NCBI GenBank assembly: GCA_949361645.1
Contig: OX442420.1
Coordinates: 8,820,735 to 8,884,734 of the forward strand
Length of the DNA stretch: 64,000 nucleotides
Origin: Spongilla lacustris
Taxonomy: Eukaryota; Porifera; Demospongiae; Spongillida; Spongillidae
Direction of reading: 5' to 3'
The notes under the pieces are model-generated. The model made no database searches. It was not told the origin of the DNA and worked only from the letters and a program-made list of their open reading frames with translations. The translations under genes were made by a program, and so were the position numbers. Of this stretch, positions 41,263-53,590 are shown one piece after another (within the stretch, counting starts at the first letter, position 1; every line of letters starts with the position of its first letter).

Positions 41263-43378
41263 AATGCTTGGTTTTACGATTATTTCTTGATCATGCAATG
41301 ATATGGTTGTACTGCGCATGCGTGCTACGACTGATAAGGAGAACCAAATGCTGCTGAAGTGGTTGGCACATAATTTTTTTAAAAGTCTGGATTTTTAAGG
41401 TCAGTGTAAACAATGACGTAATATCATTAATAGAATTGAATCATGCAACTCTTATATGCATGCAAGAATATGCGGCATACAGTTCATCATTACTCAGAAT
41501 AATAATACATCTTAGCGCTTAACAGTTACCGGCTGATATCAATTAACTTTCAACCGCGGCTATCTTGTGTGTACCGTCGCACCTTGCGCTACTTTATGTA
41601 GAGTTAAAAAAAACTCAAGGGCCAGATTCTCATTGTTGAGGGGCTCATCCGTGCACAATCTAACTTCGATGTCACCAGAGATGTGAGTAGGGAACGTCTT
41701 GCAGAACCACGGGAGGTTTGGCTGAAGGCAGCATCTACGCTCACGTCCATCACACTGCTGTCCGTCCCACAGGACGTCTGAATAGTAGAAGGTTGTAGTG
41801 GATAATACTGATCCGCGAGCTCCCGACTCACAGTAGTAATCGGTACCGACGAAAGTGGGCGGTACCTTTCCTCCGGCGCAGGGACAACTAGCTTGACGTA
41901 CATTTGGAGGTGGAGAGTCCAGTATACCAGCGGCGTACATGTACGTGAAAATATGCTGCCTTGTTCCAGGAGCTCCATGCGTGATACTGATCCCGTCAAC
42001 ATACGCGCCCTCATGCCGGTATTCCGTCCGTTACCGCAGCAGACTGTGAAGGCGTCGGTTGACCCTATTTGATAACCTCGGAACCTTCCGCAAACTCTTC
42101 GGTATCTCCTTCCATAGGTTCCTATCCGTACGGAGTCGCATCCGTCTCCGTTGCTTCATGACGCTCTCGGTGACGACAATTTATGCAGCGAAGTGGGACA
42201 TTGCTGTGTTGGATCAGGCATGTCCAAGTAGCCGACCCTTCTCCACCGATTTCTCAGGTTTGGAACATCGGGAGGAAACGGAGCTCCATGCATGCACTTA
42301 TACGCGCCAGACTGCAGCGAAGACTCATCATTAAATTCATCAGATTCTGCAGGAAGGCTCGTTTCCTCCACTTCATTCACGTCTTTGATCCATGGCCGCT
42401 ATCTCAGTGTGCTCCAGAGACATGTATCCCTCAGTTCCCATAGGTCCTGCAGCCTTCTCCTCGACATAAGCATCAGTGGCCGCACCTGATGCTGTCCATG
42501 CTGCGCTTAGAGTATAGCCCGCTACGATGAGAACAGCCTTCATGTTCGAAGGTTTAGTGAAGAATAAGCAATAACATATACTGATATAGCAGAGCTAAGT
42601 CTTATATACCACCATCGCGCGGCCAACAATCACGGAAATCAGAGTGTGCTTATTGACTGTGTAAATCAAGATGTTAGTAAGACCCATGGCTTACTGTATA
42701 TTGAAACCACTTCATGACATCATGTACATGTATTTTTTCCCCGTCCTAAGTCATGCATGTTTGTAAAGTTTACGCATATATACATTACGTTTGACGGTAT
42801 ATGCTTGGAATGCGCCGGCTAGCTAGGTGTTTCAGTTTTTTTAACTCCTTTTCCGCGATGGTTGAGTAAACTGTTATCGCTTGTTCTTTGCCGTTTATTT
42901 TGTGCAAAATATCCGTCCTGGCATTAGTTTTGGGGTGGGGTGGGCGGGGGGGGGGGGGGGGGAGGGTGAAGGGAATGACCTGTTGCATCTTAAAACACAT
43001 CTATACTGCCTACGTGTTCTCACTATAATACCGTTCTCCACTGAATATAATCATTGTCTCTATAAAAACTAAACGATAAATTATTTAGACCTGCATGGTG
43101 TCTCATTTGACTGTTCGTAACTATTTCTTAACTATAGATCTATACCGATGTTATCTCCGGTTAACATTTTGTCTAAAAACGCGCTTGGTACCCACTAAAA
43201 CTCATTCTAGCGTTTATTATGACAGTTTCACGTGTTTCAGTGTAGGCTCAAGGTGTTTTCCAGATGGCGCCATATCCCCTATTCAATAACCGCTGGAGCG
43301 GTGTTTTGAAGTACCAAAAATTATACATGTATACATACGATACTTACCATTCCATGAAAACATTCAGGGACTTGGTTG
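41263..43378. repeat. Segmental duplication D1
   Basis: Matches 59893-62282 in the same orientation, apart from indels. Left border about 41263; right border exact at GGGACTTGGTTG (43378), after which the two diverge. It carries the secreted-protein gene, its 3' and 5' flanks and an inverted M1 core. Compared with D2 it lacks about 170 bp, with the breakpoint at a GTC shared by both sides. Confidence 0.85.
41590..42543 (-). pseudogene. S1: secreted cysteine-rich protein pseudogene
   Basis: Starts MKAVLIVAGYTLSAAW (signal-peptide-like) and stays homologous to S2 and S3 to the end. An 11-bp deletion (about 42390) shifts the frame after EIAAMD. A 9-bp loss creates TGA after SSPRAS (about 42155). 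Further shifts occur near 42020 and before the C-terminus, where the T-run is longer. Recognisable segments in three frames include VPNLRNRWRRVGYLDM, DVLWDGQQCDGRE and PWFCKTFPTHISGD. Confidence 0.85.
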
Positions 43379-45690
43379 CAGAAAATAGTGGCGAAACTAG
43401 CACCAGGACAAGATGTGAACATTAATGCATTGTGAACTTCCATTAAGCGTGTACTTCAAACTGTCAATTATATGAAGAAGCATCTTACTAGAACCTGGGA
43501 AGATATTGTTTTTTTTATCTTAATCTGAAATTTGAATTGCCTTTAAATGAGTCCCAAACAAATACACTTTCATCAGTCAGTGCTCTGCACACTAGTCAAA
43601 CGGGCACATCCTGCTCCATACCAATAAACCTTAGATCTAGCTGCACTGAATTCGGGGAAAGAAAAAGTTCTTTAAGGAAGATAATGACATCAAATGAGGT
43701 TCTCAAAGCAAAGCTTCGAGTACTTGCTAGGGTTAAAATGCAAAACCACTATCTTCAAAAAGCATTAAATAGAAAGTCAAATATCGAAAAAACACATTGC
43801 CAAGTGCAAAATAAAAACAATCCAATGTTTAAGAAGTTGAAGCAGGAAAATTTGTCATTAAAGCAAGGAAGCCATCACAGTGAAGCAAAACAGTTAAAAA
43901 GATCACTTGTTGCATTGAGATATATCTACCATAAATCCAAAATTTCCTGATAAGATGAATGAGCAGAAATGAAGGAAGGAAAATAAAGACTTTAAAGAAA
44001 AATTGTGCCACATGAAAATTGAAAATGACATGCTTCAATCCCAGTTGGAGGAGCTGGCTTGTAAGGAAGAATCTTCAAAAAGAATAAATTCTAAAAATGA
44101 TGAAAAATGTTGCTTGTCATAAAGCAGTCTATTGCTGTTTAGAATACCATGTACCTATAACTAATATAAGTCCTGTTATTGAAGGGGTTTTATGAGAGCT
44201 GGCAGGTGCAATGGTTACTAGTCTTCCAGACCCATCCAGTTACTTGCTGTGCATATGAACTAGGAGTATTAAGTGACTTACAAGTAGGAGAAATAATGTA
44301 TAATTGTAATGATATTACACTTTCCTGGGATTCAACTACAGTTAATGGAGACCATATTAATGAAATACACATAAGTGTTGCAACATCACCTCCTAAATCA
44401 TATGTTTTAAGTTTAAAAACAATTGCAGGTGGGATGACTATACATCACATATTTGTGAGTCAATTCATAATATTGTTACTACATATGCTACTATTCACAG
44501 TTTAGAATATGTGTACACAAAGACGACAATACTAAAAAAAACTTGAAAAATACCCTATGTGACAGTGTTGCTGTAAATCACTGTGTTGTGCAAAGTTTAC
44601 AAGACAAATTAGAAATAGAATTATTGGAACTTTAAGTGCAACATTCACCCTCTGGATGGTATAGTGAAGAAGAGCAAAAATATACTGCACATGTATGACG
44701 AAAATAATAACATAACGGAAGGGAGTGCTGTGCTGCAAATTTTATTATAGCCATAAATAAAAGGAGATTTAAAGAGGGTAAAGGTGATCCTGCAGGCTTT
44801 AAGTTATTTTTGCGACAGAATAACATAAAAGTCTAGTATTATCGTTATGTAGGGAATCGTTTCCATGTAATGTTTCATCACGCTGGTGTGTATTATTTAC
44901 AGGAAAAGCATTTAATGTACTTAGAAAATGCGTGTAATAACAAAACTAGTTTAAGGACAAAACTTCACAAAAATATTAGTCACAATAGGCTTGTGCTTCA
45001 GTTGAGAGCACTTGGACTAAGTCACTGGACCCTGGATGCATCAGTTATATGCAAATCAAGCAATAACAAACCTTTAAAGCATTACATATATTTAGACTTG
45101 TCTACAGAATTTGAATGCTTTAAAAGAATCCCCTTTACTAGCTTTGCAAGCAAAAACAGATACATTTGGTGAGCCATTATATTCAGACTCTGATGTAGTA
45201 TTGAAAGAGCTACAAACTTCTAATATTGAGGAGTTGGAGAAGAAAGAATTAGATTGTATACTGTTTTTGTTAGATATAATAGAGAAACAACTGTATGCCT
45301 ATTTTGAAGGAAATTTGGCACACCTTACTCCATCAATAGCTGATCAAACCCTATCAGCACCAGTTCATAACACGTTTGCCAAACACACTCTTGGACTGGC
45401 AGACTACCTTTTCAGGAAAGCAACAAGCACGAAAGTGGGATTTCTAGATAGCAAAAACAGGATAAAATGGTAAAATTTGGGTAAGAAAGTCAGATATGCA
45501 TGCCGAGTACATGAGCAGAATATTGCACGAGTACAGAATCAACGACAAAAAGTTAAGAATCAAAAGAAAGAGGACACATTTAGGAGAAGTAATGAAAAAA
45601 AGTTACACAGTGTTGTAGAAAAGGAAGATAATTTGTTAAATGAGTTTCCTGAACTTTCACCCCATCAAATAACTACCTATTAAACATTTT
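43354..45690 (+). pseudogene. T1: broken DNA-transposon-like coding sequence
   Basis: Plus-strand fragments in order: a Lys-rich coiled coil (about 43640-43945), YELGVLSDLQVGEIMYNCND, LSWDSTTVNGDHINEIHISV (about 44255-44370), FHHAGVYYLQEKHLMYLENA, LRALGLSHWTLDASV, IEKQLYAYFEGNLAHLTP (about 45285), HNTFAKHTLGLADYLF, and a basic tail. Several stops and shifts separate them. The W-D-TTxxGxHINE block resembles the first acidic motif of multi-copy transposase-like proteins I recall from sponges and cnidarians; the exact superfamily is not assigned. A second, inverted relative is T2. Confidence 0.55.
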
Positions 45691-45699
45691 GTCAGATAT

Positions 45700-46650
45700 A
45701 TCGTCCATAGGTGGTCTCGACTTCGAATATCTGTGGTATGTGAATGAGAATAATGTATACTCTATAATGGACATGTAGTTTGTGTGAAACCTTTTACAAA
45801 GTCAAAGTCGTTGTAACCTGATGAAGCTGAAGAAGATGGGGAGAACGTTACAGTGACAATATATGGGCTGTTAGCAGATTAAATTGCTGGGGATCTAACT
45901 GAATACATGAATACGCTTGATTGTAGTGTGTTTGATTTTTTTTTTTGCATTTAAAATTGTACTGGCAGTTTGATTTGTGTAGATTTCATCAGTTAGTACC
46001 ATAATTCAGTACGTATAGTTATGTGTACTATTTGGCAGAATAACCTTCCTTCTTATCATGACCAATAGTAAGCTTTAGTTACTTATTGAAGCAAAATTCA
46101 AAATTCCTTGATTGACATTCCCTGTCTCCGTGCGTATGGCATTGATAATTGTTGCTCGAACAAATATTATTGTATTAATTACGATCGATATTTACGATGT
46201 AATTAAGCGAAACGGAAACATTTTATATCATTTTGCCTGACTGTGATGGCACTATAACGTCACGGCTACGCTCCGAGCGTAGTGGTGATATAATCACAGC
46301 TGTGACGAATTTTAGGGTTTGGGTGCGAGACTAGATGGAGAGTATGACAATTGAAATTTCAGACCTATGTCTGTTTTTAAATTTATTTTTTTACAGGAAT
46401 AAGTACATACAAGGCTTACAAGACTAATAATGCTTAAAAATAAATAAAAATATCTATGTATAACGTCATTGCCCAAATTTGCCTTACGTTTAATATGCAA
46501 TCCTGAGGTAGGCTGTGTAACCCCTCTCTATATATAATTATAATATATTATATATATAATGGGTTGACTGTAGTACATGTACATGTAATCCGCACAGATG
46601 AATGCATGCAACACAATGTGAGTCATGACTCAAATTGCAACTTTCTAAAA
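45700..46650. other. Spacer, nothing assigned
   Basis: AT-rich. Short matches to the tail of T2 (GKYI, KPF regions) suggest that decayed T1 sequence continues to about 45900. Beyond that I see no gene or repeat. Confidence 0.45.
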
Positions 46651-46662
46651 ATATACGTGAAT

Positions 46663-46788
46663 ATGGCAGCCGCGCGTCAATGGAATGGAGAGTATTTTCA
46701 GGGTTTACCAGCAGCCGCCCGAGGCAGATATGAATCTAAAGTGCTGCAAGCTGGTTTACTAATTAGGCATTCACGCAGCAAGTTTTAA
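46663..46788 (+). CDS. 41-residue frame, N-terminal fragment of a mobile-element type protein
   Basis: Reads MAAARQWNGEYFQGLPAAAR then GRYESKVLQAG and stops. The pattern W---YF-GLP--AR-RY--K resembles the first residues of transposon-associated proteins I have seen in sponges and cnidarians. Nothing continues it, so it is probably a relic. It lies 190 bp from the 3' end of S2, on the opposite strand. Confidence 0.3.
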   Translation: MAAARQWNGEYFQGLPAAARGRYESKVLQAGLLIRHSRSKF

Positions 46789-46981
46789 AACGTTTACTCA
46801 ACCGACGTGCATGCTATACGCTTTGCCCCCAATATATATTGATTATGCATATAAAATTGCTTCGTCACATGACATCACGACATCCATGCATGCAGTCCCT
46901 CTATTCTCTACTATAAACATACAGTGTATACGAATGCAGCAGCGAGTACGTAAATCCTTGCATGTGCCGTTGTACCTTGCG

Positions 46982-47938
46982 CTACTTTATGTACAATTCA
47001 AAAAACTCAAGGGCCAGATTCTCGTCGCTGAGGGGTTGATCCGTGCACATTCTAACTTCGATATCACCAGAGATGTGAGTAGGGAACGTCTTGCAGAACC
47101 ACGGGAGGTTTGGCTGAAGGCAGCATCCACGCTCACGTCCATCACACTGTTGTCCGTCCCACAGGACGTCCGAATAGTAGAAGGTTGTAAAGGACCATCG
47201 TGATCCGCGAACTCCCGACTCGCAGTAGTAATCGGTACCGACGAAAGTGGGCGGTGCCTTTCCTCCGGCGCAGGGACATGTACATTGAAGTGTATTTTCT
47301 GATGGAGTGCTCACTAGGCCGGAGGCGTAAGTGAAGATATGCTGTCTTTTTCCAGGAGCTCCGTGAGTGATACTGATCCCGTCAACATACGCGTCCTCGA
47401 TGGTATTCTTTCCGCTACCGCAGCAGACTGAGAACGCATCAGTTGACCCTATTTGATAACCTCGGAACCTTCCGCAAACACTTCGGTATCTCCAACCATG
47501 GGTTCCTATTCGCACTGAGTCGCATCCCTCTCCGTCGCTTCGCTTTCCGCACGACGTTCTCGGTGACGACAATTTACGCAGCCCGGCGGGACATTGCTGT
47601 GTTGGATCAGACATGTCCAAGTAGCCGACCCTTCTCCACCGATTTCTCAGGTTTGGAACATCGGGTGGAAACGGAGCTCCTCTATTCGCGCCAGACTGCA
47701 ACGAAGCCTCATCATTGAATTCATCTGATTCAAGAAGGTTCGTTTCCTCCGCTTCAGTCATGTCTTTGACTAGCTCCGGATTCATGGCCTGTATTTCAGT
47801 GTGCTCCAGAGACATGTATCCCTCAGTTCCCATAGGTTCTGCAGCCTTCTCCTCGACATAAGCATCAGTGGCCGCACCTGATGCTGTCCATGCTGCGCTT
47901 AGAGTACAGCCAGCTATGAAGATGAGCAGAGCCTTCAT
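46982..47938 (-). CDS. S2: secreted cysteine-rich protein, intact
   Basis: 318 residues, single exon, apparently intact. Signal peptide MKALLIFIAGCTLSAAW to about residue 22, then an acidic propeptide-like stretch (about 23-85). A cysteine-rich domain follows with SCGKRSDGEGCDSVRIG, GRFRGYQIGSTDAF, FVGTDYYCESGVRG, DVLWDGQQCDGRE, CCLQPNLPWFCKTFPTHISG and DIEVRMCTD. The last block (DVLWDG-C, CC--P-LPWF---LP, DIEVR-C-DE) is a signature I recall from uncharacterised extracellular proteins of sponges and other early animals; no function is known to me. Two further copies (S1, S3) in this window are broken. The frame is cleaner than either of them, so this is the likely functional locus. Confidence 0.85.
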   Translation of the reverse strand: MKALLIFIAGCTLSAAWTASGAATDAYVEEKAAEPMGTEGYMSLEHTEIQAMNPELVKDMTEAEETNLLESDEFNDEASLQSGANRGAPFPPDVPNLRNRWRRVGYLDMSDPTQQCPAGLRKLSSPRTSCGKRSDGEGCDSVRIGTHGWRYRSVCGRFRGYQIGSTDAFSVCCGSGKNTIEDAYVDGISITHGAPGKRQHIFTYASGLVSTPSENTLQCTCPCAGGKAPPTFVGTDYYCESGVRGSRWSFTTFYYSDVLWDGQQCDGRERGCCLQPNLPWFCKTFPTHISGDIEVRMCTDQPLSDENLALEFFELYIK

Positions 47939-48099
47939 CTTCCAAGGTTTTGTGGCGAATAAGTATACTACTGTGCATGTATATACTGAGAGCAGAGCTG
48001 AGTCTTATATGCCACCAACAATCACGGAAGTCAGAGTGTGTGCACGTGCATTGAACGACCAATGCAAGACGTCATGTAACTTTGCACATGTTCTCAAAA

Positions 48100-48435
48100 G
48101 CAATTCTTCATACCAAAACGAAAGGAGAAAACTGAAGATGACAAGTGGTACTTCTTAACTTCTATCGTCGTTCTGTTGACACTAGATTTTTTTTGGCTAT
48201 GTAGACTGAAATGAAGGAGAATACGCGTGCATTGGCTATACATGTACATGCGGTTTAGCAACACCTTGGCAACCCTGACTCCATTTTACACTTGAGCTAT
48301 AAGTGAACAATACAAGTTCAATAGCCATACAGTAGAAGCACCATTATTCTATTTAAGGCCTAAACCACAAAGTTTTGTTTTTGGTCTACTTTTAGCTATA
48401 AGATTTGAAAGCGGCCACCTTTCGAAGGGATGTCT
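48100..48435. repeat. Interspersed repeat, permuted relative of 2393-2690
   Basis: The block GAAAACTGAAGATGACAAG (about 48127) comes first and TTCTATTTAAGGCCTAAA (about 48346) second, the reverse of the order at 2.4-2.7 kb. Confidence 0.7.
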
Positions 48436-48528
48436 TCAATACATTAATTTACAATAATAATTTAATAAGTCACGTAAATGTCCTGCAGCGTGTATAGTAG
48501 TAAGTATATACAAGTATTGATATAATGA

Positions 48529-48840
48529 GCTAACACCGGCTGAAGTGAGTGTGGAGGTGGCAATAGGAGACCCCCTCCCCCTCCCCAGCACGCCAAACAA
48601 GAATGCCAGGACGGATGTTTTGCACACAAATAAACGGAAAAGGACACGCGATAACAGTTTACACAAACATCGAAAATGCAACTATTTAATAATAATAATA
48701 AAAAATACAGAATAACAAAACAGAGAACCTTGCAGGCGGCAAACCACTGCAATGCATGCTATATTGAGCAATTGATGGAGATACGAAACTAAACGATTTC
48801 CAAATGATAAATTGTCCATATAATCATTTTTCTTTGATCC
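48529..48840 (+). repeat. Module M1 copy 2
   Basis: Starts ACACCGGCTGAAGT and ends TTTCTTTGATCC, where it meets CCGGTGT of element E. The two heptamers are inverted copies of each other. Confidence 0.75.
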
Positions 48841-50838
48841 GGTGTCATAGGGTATACGGTCCGGCCCAATTTCCGGTCCGGCGGACCGTATTCCCTTAGG
48901 AAATACGGTCCCCCCCGGACCCAACTCCCTAGGGAATACGGTCCCCCGGACCGAGTTCCCTGGTTGTACAAAACCTATTAACCGGACTCAATTCCCTAAG
49001 GGATTGAGTCCCCCCCCCCCCGGACCGTATTTCCTGGTTTTAAATACATGCATGTATATGTACATTCCACCCCTTGCATTCACGTAAGGGCTGGCACATT
49101 TGGTTTGAAAAGCAAAAGCCAATGATCGCAGGTCGTCAACTATACGGTGTGGGAGGGCGGATTGTCCCCCCGTGCAGAATGTCCCCCCGGACATTCTGCA
49201 CTAGGGCACAATGTCCCCCCGGACATTTTGCACTAGGGCAAACTGTCCCCCACTAGGGTAAAATGTCCCCCCCGGACACTCCACACTAGGACGCAATGTC
49301 CTACCTATAGGATAACAAGGGCAGTTATAAACGTCCAACAGGCTGGTTTTTAACAAAGACCCGTCCTTATAAAGCGTAAAAACCATCCTGCTCGGATTGT
49401 GCGTCCAGGATGGGGATACATGTGGTTCTACCCTAGTTCTGTCGAATATTGAAGCAATAATCCAATTCATACGTCAACATTTGACATAAGCCCTCCAAGT
49501 AATGTTTTTACACTATTCCCACCCTGGACGCAGGGTGCATGATTTAGGATGGGTTTTAGTCTGGGTACCCGACTTATCGGTTGTACTATCACGCAACAGA
49601 TATGTCAGGCGGTGCACGCAGTGTGGAGCAGTGTTTATGTGACATTACTTTTCAGGCTATGATCCTATTGAATAGATTTCAGCCATGCAGTATATCAATC
49701 ACCATTCCTTAAGGAATTTTAGTAATTATGAATGTGTTCGTGTATATATGTGTGTGAATATTGGTATCAATGAGTGCTTTGACGACACGGAAAGGATAAG
49801 AGCTGTGTATTGAATTCGTTAAGGAATTTAGTACTAAATTCTAAATTTTCGTGTATGTGTGTCAGTATTGGTTACAATGAGCATTTCAAGCGGCGGAACA
49901 ACATGCAACTTTGGCGACGGTTAGGAGCTACTTAGTAATGGCGTCAACGCTATCCCGTGTACTGCCGTAAAAGTTTCCCAGATGAAATAAAATGTTATGA
50001 GGGGGGACATTTTACCCTGGAGGGGGACAGTTTGCCCTAGTGTAGATTGTCCGGGGGGACATTGTACACTAGTGCAAAACGTTCGGGGGGACAAATTTTA
50101 GGGGGGGACATTGTACACTACGACACCGGTATAAGCAGCTTCTGTAATTTTTTCAGTCTGTAACAATGAACTGTTTTCTTCGGTCTGGGAATGACTGCGA
50201 TGATTATTCTAAAACTAATTTGTTATACAAATGTATATTTACATGTATATTAATATTAAGTTGTTACTTTTTATATATGTTCCCATTACAATTTGGTTCG
50301 AAAATGATCGCATACAGGTCGCCAACTATGCATGCAGCTTCTGTAACAATTAACACTGTTTAATATTTTCAAATCGTGTGAGCACAAAGTGTAAGCAAAG
50401 TAGAATAAATTTAATAAAGATTAAAAGATACACATATCGAAAATGATCGCATGCAGGTCGTCAATGATGCATGCAGCTTATGTAACAATTAACAATTATC
50501 AAAACGTGTGAACACCAAGTGCAGACGAAGTAGAAAAATTTAATAAAAAAATAAAAAATATATTACTGAACATAAGAGAGATGAGGGTACTGGATAAATC
50601 TCAATTTCGTACCTGTAAAAAAGAAAATGAAACTATATATAGTACACTTCAGCCATCATGTGCATGATTTCACAGACAAATAATGCTGCTCGTGTGCCCA
50701 GATAATTTCTGCAAAGAGGGGGAGGTAGGAAAAAGAAGAGGGATGAGAAGAGAAGTGAGAAAAGGTAAAGGGACACAGCATGGGCCCTCAACAACTTGGT
50801 CCTTAATTAGTGGTTAACTCGACCTGGCACACTCTTTA
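48839..50838. mobile_element. Element E copy 2, interrupted by F1b
   Basis: Co-linear with 28256-29150: palindromic array (48839-49035), then GCATTCACGTAAGGGCTGGC and GGTCGTCAAC. A 1-kb insertion (F1b) follows, then TATAAGCAGC to CACACTCTTTAAGT. Confidence 0.8.
49145..50128 (+). mobile_element. F1b: complete 984-bp element with GTCC arrays at both ends
   Basis: Begins CGGTGTGGGAGGGCGGATTG and ends ACTACGACACCG. Each end carries a subterminal array of palindromic words (AATGTCCCCCCGGACATT), with opposite orientation at the two ends. The flanks are TATA on the left and GTATA on the right, while the empty site at 28551 reads CAACAGTATAAGC. No protein-coding frame was found, so it must move in trans if it is mobile. 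Confidence 0.75.
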
Positions 50839-50839
50839 A

Positions 50840-52390
50840 GTCTTCCTCTATACATATACACCTGTGTCAGGAGAAAAAGAAATGGGGTGAGAGAGGAATG
50901 AGTGGGGGACAATAGTCAAGAGACATGCATGCGGATATGGAGTGTACTTAATTTCGTACCTAATTGAATCAGCAAAAATAAGCTTGGCAGCATAAATTAA
51001 TATTGCTTGTGCCTCCATGCAGTGTCTTTATAGTCTTGAGTGTCACTGTGTATTAGACACATGGCTGTATATATGATTAAAGCCATGCTTAAGGATTACA
51101 ATAAAACTGAATATCTAACTGTTTTAGTGGTGTTGTATGGGCTGGAAGTCTTTGTGTAGGTTTTATCGAACAAGCCGTCTGCATGGCTTGTCTTTGTGTG
51201 CACGTAAAAAGGCGTGCTACATATACGCCATCTGAGGGTAAGTGCAAACAAACATGACACACTGACCTTACATAGATTGATTCCCTCCAGTGGAAACACA
51301 CAGTCACCAATCCTTGTTATAGAGGTGCATATACATACAGGTGTATGTCATCTGAGGGTACGTGCAACGATTTAAAAAAGAACTAGAATTCACTGCAAAT
51401 AGCGATTTATTCTTACCAAAACCTGTGATATACTGCTACGAATCGTCGACAACAATCCTCACGCCGCGCCAGTATAGCAGTATAGACTTACTCGCTTCTC
51501 TTTCCATGCGGTGAAAACACTATGTATAGAATTGCTCAATAACTTTTATGCCCATACCATAGAAGGCTTCTATACCACTTATAGTATAAAGTACACGAAT
51601 TTTTAATTAGCACCTTGCACCACACAGTTTATCCCGCCCATGATTCAGGAATATAATAGGGGGACAGTAGAAGGAGTTCAGCGATCCACTCCAACTGTAT
51701 GACTGTCAGTTCCGTTGCATCAATATCCTACCTGACAGATACTAGCAGACACTACAGTGATAGGGGAGAGTAGCTGAACTGGTATTAGGACGTACAAGCG
51801 ATGTTGGCTAATCTAGTGTACGCCGCGGGTTACAAAATGAAGAATGAAATTATGCCAACGAAGTACACACATGTACATGTATATGTGCTATATGAAAGAC
51901 ATGAACCATCGTAATTGCTGGCTTGCACTCATGTACTGATACACATATAAAAATATGTTGCGCTCACAGACAAACTGCATAAAAGATGAGAGAAACAAGA
52001 TTGTTATCAGTGAATGAATTGTATTAAGCATAGCAAATATTACATGTATACAGACCTTATATATTTAACTTGCTAAATGTAGGTCTGTATAAAATTTGAT
52101 AATTACAATCCCTTATTTACTTACTTTTAGTAAATTGGTGTCTATACAAATCCCACATCACCAATTTAAAATCACGAGCATGCGCGTCACGTAAGACTGA
52201 GAACAAGAAGGCCGTGGAATGGTAGGTTATGTTATGAACGTCTGAGACTGAGCACTCATTGTTGTACTTAAAATGTAGCATGCACTGTTGTTTTCTTTTC
52301 CAGTGCATGTGTCAATATAGTATATAAGAAATTATACATTGTACTCCATGCAGGAACGCTGAAGTGGGTACAGTCGTATCGAAAGGACAG
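50840..52390. other. Spacer with one hairpin
   Basis: No gene assigned. An 11-bp perfect inverted repeat (TATACAGACCT / AGGTCTGTATA) encloses 23 bp at 52047-52091 and may be a minimal MITE. Confidence 0.45.
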
Positions 52391-52392
52391 GA

Positions 52393-53328
52393 CGTTGTCG
52401 TAGTGCACAATGTCCCCCCTAAAATTTGTCCCCCCGGACGTTTTGCACTAGTGTACAATGTCCCCCCGGACATTCTGCACTAGTGTACAATGTCCCCCCG
52501 GACAATCTACACTAGGGCAATCTGTCCCCCTCCAGGGTAAAATGTCCCCCCTCATAACATTTTATTTCATCGATGACAAGGCTAGGAGACTTTTACGGCA
52601 GTACACGGGATCACGTTGACGCCATTACTCGGTAGCTCCTAACCGTCGCCAAAGCTGCATGTCGTTCCGCCTCTTGAAATGCTCATTGTAACCAATACTG
52701 ACACACATACACGAACATTTAGAATTTTAGTATTAAATTCCTTTTAACGAATACACAGCTCTTATCCTTTCCGTGTCGTCAAAGCACTCATTGAAACCAA
52801 TATTCACACACTTATAATACACGAACATTCATTATTAAAATTCCTTAAGGAGTGGTGATTGATATACTTCATGGCTGAAATCTCATCAGTATGAGAGATT
52901 GAAATATATTGAGATCATCTAGGATCATAGCCTGAAAAGTAATGTCACATAAACACAGCGCTAGCTCCACACTGCGTGCACCGCCTTACATATCAGATTC
53001 TCAGGAAAGGCTATTTCCATCGTCAGTTCATCTGTTGCGTGATAGTACAACCGATCAGTCGGGTACGCAGACTAAAACCCATCCTATATATCGTAAAAAC
53101 CATGCATCCTGCGTCCAGGGTGGGAATAGTGTAAAAACCTTACTTGGAGGGGTTTTGTCGAATGTAGATGTATGAATTGAATTATTGCTTCAACATTCGA
53201 CAGAACTAGGGTAGAACCACATGTATTCCCATCCTGCACGCACAATCCGGGCAGGATGGTTTTTACGCTATATAAGGACGGGTCTTTGTTAAAAACCAGC
53301 CTGTTGGACAATCCGCCCTCCCACAACG
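52393..53328 (-). mobile_element. F1c: complete F1 element, inverted, 936 bp
   Basis: Homologous to F1b along its length but on the opposite strand. Ends are CGTTGTCGTAGTGCACAATG on the left and CCGCCCTCCCACAACG on the right, so both termini differ from F1b in the same way (CGTTGT/ACAACG against CGGTGT/ACACCG). Confidence 0.75.
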
Positions 53329-53399
53329 TACCCTGCATGCATTATGCGCCGCTATACAGAGTCTGATACGAAAGCGTTCGACAGACTTCTCGCCGCTAA

Positions 53400-53590
53400 G
53401 CCATGACGATGTTCTGCTGCATGTGGGAGGGAAGAGCGAAGATGCGATAGCGGTGCTTCTAACAGAAGATAGAACAAAGGCGTTTTCGGAGTATTACGCG
53501 TCCAAAAGTGGAGGCCATCAGGGAATTCAAAGAGACCGTACCGAAGACAAATTGAGACACGTACTACTGGCTGCACATGCATCTGGACAT
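53400..53590 (+). pseudogene. Integrase zinc-finger-like relic
   Basis: The plus-strand frame gives DDVLLHVGGKSEDAIAVLLT, then YYASKSGGHQGIQR. The spacing of the His residues and the GGHQGI word resemble the HHCC domain of retroelement integrases. No Cys pair or catalytic core follows before the stop. Tentative. Confidence 0.35.
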
